DNA from: Protonemura montana
Taxonomy: Eukaryota; Arthropoda; Insecta; Plecoptera; Nemouridae
DNA: 64,000 nucleotides
Reading direction: 5' to 3'
Assembly: GCA_947568835.1 (NCBI GenBank)
Contig: OX387608.1
Coordinates: 6,362,001 to 6,426,000, forward strand
Position 1 is the first letter of the stretch. Each line of letters opens with the position of its first letter. The position numbers and the translations under genes were made by a program. Shown here piece by piece: positions 46,601 to 52,502 of this stretch. The notes beneath the pieces were generated by a model that was given only the letters and a program-made list of their open reading frames with translations, was not told the origin of the DNA and ran no database searches.

Positions 46601-49600
46601 ATAAGCCATGTGAGCAATATATTCTAATTCCTACCATATTTACGAAACAGATGAGGTCATGTTTACTATGAATATTGCAAATTCAGTCAAATCTGATAAC
46701 ACTGACCAATAATGTAATAGAAACACTCAGTAATCAGCAATAGAAATCAATAATTACGACAGCTCAGCTCAGACACTACGACCGAAAACACAAACAGATC
46801 AATTTGACAGATCGAAAAGGAACATGGCCGCTGGGCTGAAATCTGCCGGCATGCCTTGCGATCAAGTCTTTGCTTGCGATCAAAGACTGCCCGCGATTAC
46901 AGATAGTTCCGTGCAAAGACTGGCCCGTGCGTCGATCTTACGACCTATTTGTCATCATTCGACGATCTTGAAAAAGCGTACCATACTGTGCCAACACTAA
47001 AGAACCTTGTCGGTCACATCTCTACAACATGTAATCTCAGGTCTTTGATCTCAGGTTTCTTGACGTTCGTTGGTGTCATTTATCAGAAACCGACAGCTGA
47101 TAAATTTTAATATCGAATTATCGGACTGCTGTGTCGGCTCACGTGTATATCTTCGAAATCCCAGGTAATTCCAAAGAAATGTGCGTTGCTAACACTTAAA
47201 AGAACAATGCCCGCGTTTAGAGGGTCTTTGGTTTAGAGTTTCGTTTAAAATCGACGAGAAGTGTTAAATGTCGTCATCTGGCAGTGCGACGCACATTTTT
47301 ATCTGCCATAACCTCTAAAAATAGCCGCACAATTCACCTCTAAAAATAGCCGCACAATTCACCTAGGGGTTGGCGTTGAACTAGCGAGGCTCATAGTGGG
47401 CCGACCGTGTCAAAAAAGCCTTCCTCTCATCCACTCTCTTCCTTTCACACCTGTCTCAAGGAATAGGCATTCCTAGGACATACAACCTTTTCCCCTCACA
47501 GGCCGAGTTACCAGATGCTATTAATTACCATGCATTCCTGTCACCTTATTTGGATCCCATGAAATCCAAAAGATATTTTGCAATTATGATAAATAGCTCA
47601 GTTTCATATTGGCCTCATAAAGTAATAACTGTCTCTAGGATTGTTTTCCGTGCTCCACGATGACAGCTAACAGTGCCACACTCAACAAGCAGCTGCTAAG
47701 CCAGCTGGAATGTCCCATATGCTTCGAGACTTGCGTGCCCCCCATCTACATGTGCTCCAACGGGCACAGTGTCTGCTCTAAGTGCCAGCCGCAGCTGCTT
47801 GAGTGCAGCGAGTGTCGCTGTCCGGGGAAGCCAACTGTCCGCAGCATCCAGCTCGAAAAGATCGCCGAGCTGGTGGAACAACCCTGCGAGAACCAATCTC
47901 TCGGCTGTGCATTTGTGTGCAACATAACGGCGATGGCCGAACATTTGCCGCAGTGCCAGTTTAGCAGATTTGAGTGCCGCGTGTGTAAAGATTGGAAGGG
48001 AACAGCCAAAGATTTAAAGGATCACGTTTCTAAACTCCATAACGCTCATTTAGTCAATTTACCATCGTCTGGTACTCCACAAACAGTCGATGCAGGATTC
48101 CACTGTAACCACAATTCAGACATGCTCATTTGTTTAGACAATTCACTTTTTTGGCTGAACTTTAATCACTCTTTGAAAGGCAGACTATTTTCGGCCACAG
48201 TGCGGCTAGTCAGTCACAACCTGGAAGAGTCACCCGAATTCATCTTTACATTAGAATTCCCCGCATCCAGGACCAAGCTAAAATTGTCGTACCAAGGGGA
48301 AGTCGTGAATCTTACAAAGTATGTCAGCAAAGATCTAACTAACTTCGCGATTCCAGCAGGTTTCTTAGAAACTTACGATTATAGACTAATCTTCACTTTG
48401 GCTATTTCTAAGATTGATAGCCCACCTGTTAGGAGACTTGCATATTCTTGGTTTGTGACAACATTTTTTGTTATGACAGCTTTGCTAATGGACCAATTTC
48501 TGCCAGAATTATTTTTTGATGTTATGCCAATCTTTTGGGGCAAATTATTTTATGGATCTTTATGGGGCATGATGGTTCTTTTTATGATAATTGTACGGTG
48601 GCACCAATCGGCAAGATGACCTATTCGATTTTTGTTATAAGGGGTAACTCCCACCCCATTGCATGTACGAAAGACTAAATATTTGGTGTAAGGAAGAGAA
48701 AGGGGGAACGCAACTTGTCGATTGCCAGAAGAAGAATATGCATGCACAAGAAAAAAATAGGGAGCAGGAAAAGAATATAAAAAAAAATGAATTTTTGGCT
48801 GGGTGAGACCAGCTACAGACAATAATGGACCAATGAGTGACTAGCATGGATATTGCAAAAACTATTTTCTATATGGGCATTGAAGACTATTAAAAAACAG
48901 CCAGAATTTTGCTTATAGTCAGTTAATACTTTATACAATTATATTATTGAAAATGTTCCCACATATATATTTTTTGAATACATACTCATTTTCCAGACGT
49001 GTTCTTCTTTATTTATTAATTAACCTTATAGCAGAATTACCAGCTGTCAAAAAGCTCATGACCCCACAGGATTGGCTTGCAATATTTCAAACTTATTTGT
49101 GTCAGACCATTTTTGCACAGAATAGTTATGGATGGAACAGAATATGTGGAGACAAATAATTATGAACCATTTTGTGCAGCAACCTAATTTTTTCAGATAG
49201 AAATTGAGGGTTACTGTCTGAACTGTAAAGTTTGGTCTAAAACTTGAGGTCGGTGAATGAGTGAATCTAATCTTATTTAGCCTGGAAAAAAGAATAATCC
49301 CGTGCCGGCACGTAGCCTACTCCTGTCGAAGAGCACCAAGAGGACCACCGACATAACGTCTTTTCTGAAGAATGGTACAACGCAAACAACAGGAAATCTT
49401 TACAAATCTATGCGGTCGAGAAGTTGATAATCAAGGCTAGTGAAGATGTAGCTCTTAAACAGAACTGGTTACGACCCATTTAATACCTAACCATCATAAT
49501 GTTGCTTAACATCGGTGATCTTGAGAGAATCATGGTTTCCAACATGCCAAGCCAATCGGTGAGATAGATTTACAAAGCACACTTGCAAATGGGACATGTG

Positions 49601-50777
49601 CGCTTCCAAGTTTGGGGAATTTCGTATCTTCATCTGAACCAGATGGTCACTGATATTTCAATCCTCTACCAGAGATTTATGATGTTCGAAACCCTAGTCG
49701 AGTAAAAGCTCTCTATTTAAATCCAGCACAGGTTTTTAATAAAGGTATTATCATAGGTATTATCAAGCCTAGGAGGTTCAATGGTAGATTCAACGTTTGG
49801 TAGCCGCGGAGATGCTGAGATCACATGACAGAGTTTCTCAATTCTAATATCTTATGTTACCACGGGTATATCATGGCCTAGCATAAGAGGTTCAATGGTA
49901 GATTCAAGATTTGGTAGCCATGAAGATGCTGAGATCGCCTGGCAGAGTTTATTAATTCTACTATCTGCCGTTACCACGGGTTAAAAGTGCAAACCGAGTA
50001 GTTGGAGTCGCCGCTTACCTTCGAGGCTGTCGACCGGGAGCAGTCCGAGCGATGAAATGTTGCTAATGAGACTTGTTCGATCGTGCGGCGCCACACGTCG
50101 CTCGTTGCGTTTCAGTAACGCCATTTCTCCCGCAACCGGGCTGCCAGACAAGAGCATTACAGTGGAGTTGTACTTATTTGACAATTTTTTTTTCATGTTG
50201 CAATGCACTGCCAAAAGATACTATTTAACCAAATTCTTGAATATACAGATGTCGATATATAAAACACAATTGAATGCAAGTTACTAAACAAAGTTGATAT
50301 CTTAGCATTAAGTTATATTAACTCCAGGTTATAAAATCAGGGGCTATTAACGCTCTAAGCTGTGCTCTAAGCAAGTAATATTCTGCATGTGCACACATTT
50401 ACTCTTGGAAAATTCCAAGAGGAACACTGAATTCATGGAAAAAACAGGCCAGTATTTGGTCAGATGGCAAATTTGAGGCAGTGAACAAATTAGAAATGAA
50501 AACACAAAGCATGGATTTTCTCAAAAAGCAACTTTTGACCAGGAAAACTACCCTCAATTTAAATTAACATGTTCCACAAATACTAAAGCCAATAGAAAGG
50601 GCAAAAAATTGTTAATAACACAAAAACTAAGAATTTAATCTATTAAAAACAGACTACTCACGTTGCACATAATTTACTCCTTCCAGCCGTAGATGTAGCT
50701 TGAGGCACTGGAGTTTGTACTGGGGTGTCGTTGAGTTCTCCAAGAGATTGGTAAACCAGCTCAGACGTGTCTGCCAT
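22623..50777 (-). CDS. Spd-2: Centrosomal protein Spd-2 / CEP192 orthologue (18 exons)
   Basis: Exons from the 5' end: 50662-50777, 50019-50140, 37809-38255, 36473-36619, 35583-35837, 35270-35403, 34234-34517, 33391-33526, 32314-32446, 30557-30702, 29955-30119, 28728-28911, 27691-27785, 26912-27127, 26427-26575, 25435-25684, 24620-24919, 22623-22835. All phases agree, giving 1163 aa. Family members recruit gamma-tubulin and mitotic kinases to the pericentriolar material. Residues 1-590 are polar and probably disordered, with acidic/serine stretches and RDSS-type repeats in exon 3. Residues about 592-756 hold a clear ASH/MSP-like module (VALGQRHPKALLIKN, SSNSPFRLAG, CKLSVVFTPTTPG). Further ASH-like units follow at about 735-860, 915-1005 and 1045-1155 (FKVVFKPTTVG near the end). 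Exon 1 starts at an ATG with a probable 5'UTR acceptor upstream (CAAATCCAG). Intron 2 (50018-38256) contains the SINA-like cluster. The orthology is inferred from modular layout and length close to fly Spd-2. Confidence 0.85.
22957..24009. repeat. Minisatellite, ~53-bp unit, about 20 copies
   Basis: Tandem units of about 52-54 bases with consensus CTACAGTCTAGCCCGTGAGA followed by GAAGATACCAGCACAAGGAC and TGCCCCCTGCATTG or TGCCCCAACATTG. Units differ by a few substitutions, and several near the right end have short internal deletions. The array lies wholly in the last intron of Spd-2. Open frames seen here are artefacts of the periodicity. Confidence 0.92.
24986..25245 (-). repeat. 5S-derived SINE, body copy
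   Basis: Reverse-oriented body with tail (GGCACTGGTCTAATGGC, GTGAATGAGTGGGTGATGAT), then GTAGTCTACTCCTGTCCAAG, CAAATCCATGCTGTCGAGAG and TTTCATCCCTCCAACCTC. The 5S-like head is missing. It lies in an intron of Spd-2. Confidence 0.75.
25814..26135. repeat. Tandem array of the ~114-bp repeat, 3 units
   Basis: Three units beginning AATGGTAGATTCAAC and containing GTAGCCATGGAGATGCTGAG, TCTCAATTCTGCTATCTTAT and GTTACCACGGGTATAT, with a linker ATCATGGTCTAGCATAGGAG. The third unit is slightly truncated. It lies in an intron of Spd-2. Confidence 0.9.
27262..27345 (-). repeat. tRNA-derived SINE fragment
   Basis: On the minus strand the B-box-like segment GGGGTTCAAGTCCCTGTTTG followed by GGCACCAACTTTTGGGA matches the 3' part of the family A tRNA-headed SINE. 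It lies between Spd-2 exons 13 and 14. Confidence 0.55.
28563..28693. repeat. MITE-like element, family 1
   Basis: Bounded by inverted GGTTTTTCAGT-like ends, with inner GATTGTTAACAAACAAA and CAAATAACAAATTAACAGAC. It aligns with the copies at 33631, 35881, 40747 and 58679. Its right end lies beside Spd-2 exon 12. Confidence 0.6.
29120..29215 (-). repeat. Partial reverse copy of the ~240-bp repeat
   Basis: The block TTGTAGAGGTTTATTAAAAA and CGCCCCATCG match the reverse complement of 18000-18050. It is diverged and incomplete. Confidence 0.45.
29449..29464 (+). promoter_or_regulatory. Histone-type mRNA 3' stem-loop, no histone gene beside it
   Basis: GGTCCT-TTTC-AGGACC is a perfect six-base-pair stem with a four-base loop, followed by ACAAG, matching the replication-dependent histone 3' processing hairpin. 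It sits inside a larger palindrome (GTGAGTAACGGAC at 29411 and GTCCGTTACTCAC at 29489). No histone coding sequence lies upstream. A related copy is at 34795, and the two loci share about 90 bases downstream. Confidence 0.55.
31706..31871. other. GC-rich exon-like island in a Spd-2 intron
   Basis: About 165 bases much richer in GC than the flanks. On the plus strand it is open, bounded by a TTTTCGTGCAG acceptor-like site and a TTAG/GTAATT donor-like site. On the minus strand it is also open, and the frame there contains a plausible-looking stretch (RALRWPKPPKVYPLP). It does not fit the Spd-2 reading frame, which closes without it. It could be a fragment of an inserted gene or transposon; I cannot identify it. 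Confidence 0.3.
33005..33245 (+). repeat. ~240-bp dispersed repeat, second copy
   Basis: Aligns with 17945-18182; the best shared blocks are AACAAACCTCTACAATTCAT and ACGATACATGTATATCAAAC. It lies in the Spd-2 intron between exons 8 and 9. Confidence 0.65.
33631..33740. repeat. MITE-like element, family 1
   Basis: Inverted ends GTGTTTTTAAGTGGTCTATT and TCGAAAAACCGGCA flank AGTCCGTTAATTTGTTATTT and AACCAATCAGAAG. It lies just upstream of Spd-2 exon 8. Confidence 0.6.
34079..34181. repeat. MITE-like element, family 2
   Basis: Terminal inverted repeats of about 40 bases: GTAACTTTATCGTAAGGGAT at the left pairs with the complement of AATCTCTAAAGAAAAAGTAA at the right, with inner GTTATCT and CGAGATAAC also paired. 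A second copy is at 44591-44692. Confidence 0.65.
34719..34890 (+). pseudogene. Histone-like promoter and 3' stem-loop remnant
   Basis: A TATA-like CTTATAAAAAAC near 34719 and, upstream near 34670, GATTGGCTGG (an inverted CCAAT box) precede the stem-loop GGTCTT-TTTT-AGGACC at 34795-34810. Only about 75 bases separate TATA and hairpin, too few for any histone coding region. The downstream 90 bases resemble those after the 29449 hairpin. I read it as the shell of a histone gene with the coding part deleted, or a repeat carrying such a hairpin. It lies in a Spd-2 intron. Confidence 0.35.
35881..36016. repeat. MITE-like element, family 1
   Basis: Inverted ends GCCGGTGTTTCAGTGGTCTG and CAGTGGCTCTGAAAAATCGG with inner AACAGACCGTTAGTTTGTTA and AGCAACTCCCAATTGGAAGA. 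It lies next to Spd-2 exon 5. Confidence 0.65.
36930..37265 (+). mobile_element. 3' remnant of a non-LTR retrotransposon (LINE)
   Basis: An open segment ending at 37137 translates to HNHDTRTKAHLRL, then RWDPIYNGRKLFNALPRSIK and a final KIVLKTYLI. The H-x-x-D/Y-TR, G-x-x-L-[FW]-N-x-LP and FK-type ending is the usual end of the reverse transcriptase ORF in CR1/Jockey-like LINEs. About 120 bases of 3' UTR ending in a TAA/TTA microsatellite follow. The rest of the element is absent (5' truncation). It sits in a Spd-2 intron. Confidence 0.65.
38913..39322 (-). repeat. 5S-derived SINE, full-length copy
   Basis: Reverse-oriented. The 5S-like head (39322 back to about 39200) is recognised by AAGTTAAGCAACACTTCAC, GGCATTGGATGGGTGACCAT and GGTTCTCATGAGAAC. 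The body and tail match the 14439 copy. It lies 314 bases upstream of the first SINA-like gene. Confidence 0.8.
39636..40388 (+). CDS. SINA/SIAH-like RING protein, paralogue 1 (intronless)
   Basis: A 250-aa uninterrupted frame. Residues 14-48 are a C3HC4 RING finger (Cys14, Cys17, Cys28, His32, Cys35, Cys38, Cys45, Cys48) in the SIAH style (PPIYMC, NGHCVC, KCQPQL). Residues about 70-120 form a SIAH-type zinc finger (PCANKRHGC, HLPQC, CRICHTWKG, HVFNKH). The remainder resembles the SIAH substrate-binding beta-sandwich. Family proteins are E3 ubiquitin ligases; the targets here are unknown. It ends in ISIKKTFLNT where the third paralogue continues into membrane segments, so this copy is probably soluble. 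It lies on the strand opposite its host, in intron 2 of Spd-2. Absence of introns suggests descent from a retrocopy, followed by tandem duplication. The start is the first ATG ahead of the RING. Confidence 0.85.
   Translation: MSALNEKLLSQLECPICFETCVPPIYMCTNGHCVCAKCQPQLNECSTCRAPGKPTLRCMQLERITEMVEMPCANKRHGCNFVFNMDKMAKHLPQCEHGYECRICHTWKGPVGDLSSHVFNKHKANFINLPPSGEICKGTTAFKKDSSGFILICLGDSVFWMKITNINRIISCPMWLVSHNPTEASRFNYSLKFPSFEKKIKVKYQGEVLKLDENARNGDTEFMIPTSIIESYKENVFVFIISIKKTFLNT
40747..40882. repeat. MITE-like element, family 1
   Basis: Ends CCTGTTTTTCAGTGGTCCGT and AGACGACTGAGAAACCGGG are inverted. The inner part GATCGTTAACAAACAAAATA and CTGATTGGCAGTTGCTAAGA matches the other four copies. Confidence 0.7.
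40927..41120 (+). pseudogene. Decayed SINA-like RING copy
   Basis: Aligns with the first about 190 bases of the neighbouring SINA-like gene from its ATG: AGCCAGCAAGAGAGCCCAGT, then TTCGATACCTGCGT, CATATGCAGCAA, GTATGCGGTAAGTGCCAACC and GAGTGCAGCACTCGCTG. Small deletions break the frame and an early stop (TTTAATTCG) falls where the first RING cysteines should be. The copy is cut off near 41120, shortly before a SINE. It cannot make a RING protein. Confidence 0.75.
41136..41533 (-). repeat. 5S-derived SINE, full-length copy
   Basis: Reverse-oriented. It carries the head (CAACCATTCAATATCTGACC, AGCGCAGTGTAGCTTACTTT), a body with GAATCCATGCTGTTGAGAGG and tail CGCACTGTTTTGACAAATAC. A 16-base duplication (GAGCATGGCAAGT repeated) lies near 41370-41398. 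It abuts the decayed SINA copy. Confidence 0.8.
41540..43588. other. Spacer between SINA-like copies, no gene seen
   Basis: About 2 kb within Spd-2 intron 2. Short open frames on both strands have no recognised content. Confidence 0.4.
43589..44068 (+). CDS. SINA-like RING protein, paralogue 2, short with one membrane segment
   Basis: A 159-aa intronless frame. The RING (Cys18, Cys21, Cys32, His36, Cys39, Cys42, Cys49, Cys52) and following PGKPT-like linker (KGKPTARCMQLEIIAEL) match the two neighbours. The SIAH zinc finger and substrate-binding domain are missing. Instead, residues about 107-123 (KYFWITMSVFVAAAVLW) form a probable transmembrane helix, followed by an acidic tail with ILEETDIVKVTDIFIEKDIL. 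It could be a membrane-anchored RING ligase, or a recently truncated copy whose tail is not under selection; the intact RING favours function. Neighbours: a decayed copy upstream and the THAP gene downstream on the other strand. Confidence 0.75.
   Translation: MPSNCGMLIKKVQSQLECPICFDTCKPPIYLCRNGHSVCSNCQPQLRRCCLCRVKGKPTARCMQLEIIAELMASASQPDVRQVASGTDNVHHTITYHPLETPVYQRKYFWITMSVFVAAAVLWKRAPIILEETDIVKVTDIFIEKDILGELFEKLLLLQ
44591..44692. repeat. MITE-like element, family 2
   Basis: GTAACTTTTTCACTAGAGAC at the left pairs with GTGATCTTTAACAATATAGT at the right, with inner CTTAATCTC and CCGAGATAATA. It matches 34079-34181, including the flanking CTGGGTATTGATCA. Confidence 0.6.
45192..46637 (-). CDS. 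THAP domain protein (2 exons)
   Basis: Exon 1 is 46314-46637 and exon 2 is 45192-46208, joined in phase 0 to 446 aa. Residues 1-108 are a THAP-type zinc-binding DNA-binding domain: Cys8, Cys13, LIPFP, RWIHLCKR, Cys86, His89, F90, and DPDPYPA at the end. Spacing between the two cysteine pairs is longer than usual and includes an extra CAQC. Residues about 115-215 are low complexity with a duplicated unit (ELPPTSETNVIPP and EIPPATKPRVIPP), preceded by a basic AKKKR motif. The middle has no recognised domain. Residues 405-440 form a coiled coil (EEAQAKVRRYQLKLAQEKQK). THAP proteins are transcription factors or derive from P-element transposases; no transposase catalytic core is visible. It lies in Spd-2 intron 2, same strand as Spd-2. 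The role is unknown. Confidence 0.72.
46640..47659. other. Spacer with possible divergent promoters
   Basis: About 1 kb between the THAP gene (minus) and the third SINA-like gene (plus), so both probably start here. A direct duplication of ACCTCTAAAAATAGCCGCAC occurs at about 47311 and 47336. No TATA box is obvious. Confidence 0.4.
47660..48619 (+). CDS. SINA/SIAH-like RING protein, paralogue 3, with membrane-spanning tail
   Basis: A 319-aa intronless frame. The RING spans residues 18-52 (Cys18, Cys21, Cys32, His36, Cys39, Cys42, Cys49, Cys52). The SIAH-type zinc finger follows at about 74-125 (PCENQSLGC, HLPQC, CRVCKDWKG, HVSKLH) and a SIAH-like beta-sandwich at about 140-255. Unlike canonical SIAH proteins, it continues with about 60 hydrophobic residues: a first helix (WFVTTFFVMTALLMDQF, about 264-282), a short break, then GSLWGMMVLFMIIV (about 299-313) before a basic RWHQSAR end. 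It is therefore probably a tail-anchored, double-pass E3 ligase. The first 130 residues are closely similar to paralogue 1. It lies in Spd-2 intron 2, opposite strand. Confidence 0.85.
   Translation: MTANSATLNKQLLSQLECPICFETCVPPIYMCSNGHSVCSKCQPQLLECSECRCPGKPTVRSIQLEKIAELVEQPCENQSLGCAFVCNITAMAEHLPQCQFSRFECRVCKDWKGTAKDLKDHVSKLHNAHLVNLPSSGTPQTVDAGFHCNHNSDMLICLDNSLFWLNFNHSLKGRLFSATVRLVSHNLEESPEFIFTLEFPASRTKLKLSYQGEVVNLTKYVSKDLTNFAIPAGFLETYDYRLIFTLAISKIDSPPVRRLAYSWFVTTFFVMTALLMDQFLPELFFDVMPIFWGKLFYGSLWGMMVLFMIIVRWHQSAR
49248..49563 (-). repeat. 5S-derived SINE, degenerate copy
   Basis: Reverse-oriented; retains CGTGCCGGCACGTAGCCTAC, CTGTCGAAGAGCACCAAG and head blocks TGTTGCTTAACATCGGTGAT and GGTTTCCAACATGCC. 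About 35 bases are missing before CAGAACTGG. Confidence 0.75.
49771..49981. repeat. Tandem array of the ~114-bp repeat, 2 units
   Basis: Two units with TTCAATGGTAGATTCAA, GATGCTGAGATC and TTACCACGGGT, homologous to 25814-26135. The array ends 38 bases before Spd-2 exon 2. Confidence 0.85.
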
Positions 50778-52502
50778 TTAGAGGAAATTGCCAGCACGGC
50801 TCTACACTCAATGGAGCACCTGGATTTGAAGAAAAAGAGTACTTATAGATTTTGGTGATCTACAGGCAACAAAAACTTCATAGGTCCATTCTTCTACAGT
50901 GAATGTGCCATTGATGCCGCATTAAATTGTGTTACCAAGTGATTCTTGAAAGCACCGTAAATACATTTAAGCTGTTAATTTGACCGAACAAATTACAACA
51001 CAAGTTGGTGGTAACACCTGGTTCATCATTATGTGGGAAACAATCTCTTTATATCATTGTGTAGTTAGGATATTTATTGTGGTGAAAAAGGAAAGAGTGG
51101 GAGAGCTCATTTAACTGGAGAAGATTTAAGGGCTGGTTATATAGTAAGTAAAACTGTCTCACAAAGCTAAAACACTTATTACCTACTGCCTGTGCAAGGC
51201 AAGCATGCCAAGTAGATAAAATTAATATGAAACAGTTTCGATGTATTGTAAACATGTGTAGGTAGCGTACATTCATTTTAATTAAGGTATGCCAGCTTAT
51301 GGGTTTGGCATCAGGGGACTTTATTGAAGAAATTTACGAAAGCTGACAGAGAACATGAGAGTCTGTAGAATAGATTCATTTAGCAATAACTACGTATAAG
51401 ATCGTCCTACTCTGAATCTGTTTTCATGCTACAATCTTTTAAATATATGTTGTTCACCGCGAACGCTGTCGGCAGTTTTGACATTTGACATTTTTTGACA
51501 TTCAAATTGACCACATTAACCACACATGCACTCAAGAAGCGTTTTGCACCTAAATTACTTAAAAGCTGGTAATTATACACAAGCAATTAGGACAAAAGGA
51601 GCAATTGGAAATTACCCGTGGTACGCCTCCTATTCTCCTTCAAATTGTGTGAGTGTTTCTCTCTCTGAACCAAGAAAGATGATCAATGACGTTTACTCGG
51701 CGGGAACACTGCTAGGCACCAACTGAACTAGGCAGAAAAAGTTTGAAAGCAGCCGTGCCGAGTAGCCGAGACTTGTCCGTTGAGCGCCTACAGCGCTCTC
51801 TGGGAGAAGAGTATTTATTTGAACCGCGAAAACTGAAGTGTTTTTCGTGATTTTGATAAGACTTTTCCGCTGTTCTTTCTTCAAAAAAATCATTACGTAC
51901 CGCTGTGAGAGAGTATTTTTAGCTGCCTTGTTAATGAGCTGCTGCTGTCTTATTTCATAGAATTGATCTCTTACTTCGTTCTTTCAACGCTAAAGGTTCA
52001 TGGAATCAAGTTGGAAACTGGCGGTAATCTTGCACTTTAGTTTAGTTGCCTGCAAAGAAAGGGACATATAGAGCTTTAATGTGGTTCTGTCCACGGATCA
52101 CCATATTATAGGAAAAATCCATAAGGTACAAACTTCTTTCTGCAACATAGGTGCATTCAGTTAGCCTACCAAGAAGGAATGGTATTGAAGAAGTAGACTT
52201 TAGCATTAACTGCGAGGGCAAACCTTAGTTGCTGGTATTGACGGCAACAGCAGATATCTCTGACAGAAGGAACCTGTGGGGACATTTTAAGGAATGGATA
52301 GTCAAGAGTTGTCCGTGACAGCAGTCAACAGTGTCTGCAGCAATTCCTTGCACAATACTATTCATATCAAATAAAAATAACACTTTACAACTTGCAAAAA
52401 GGAAGCGTTTCTATTATTTTGGATTGCTCGCCTAACATTTGGGCAGGCTTCAATGAAATAAACACAAAAGCAATATGTAATAGCATTGAAACATCAATAT
52501 CA
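50778..52502. other. Spd-2 upstream region and spacer to ADAT1
   Basis: A probable 5'UTR acceptor for Spd-2 (minus-strand TCAAATCCAG) lies near 50820, so a non-coding first exon and the promoter should be further right. The CG-richer patch around 51750-51800 is a candidate. Short open frames here show no recognisable content. Confidence 0.4.

Noticed and set aside
45192..46637. Autonomous P-element transposon
   Set aside because: Only the THAP domain and a coiled coil are present; no transposase core and no flanking inverted repeats were seen.
49981..50214. Separate small gene between the SINA cluster and ADAT1
   Set aside because: Its 122-base segment (50019-50140) fits as Spd-2 exon 2, joining in phase to 50662-50777 upstream and 37809-38255 downstream.
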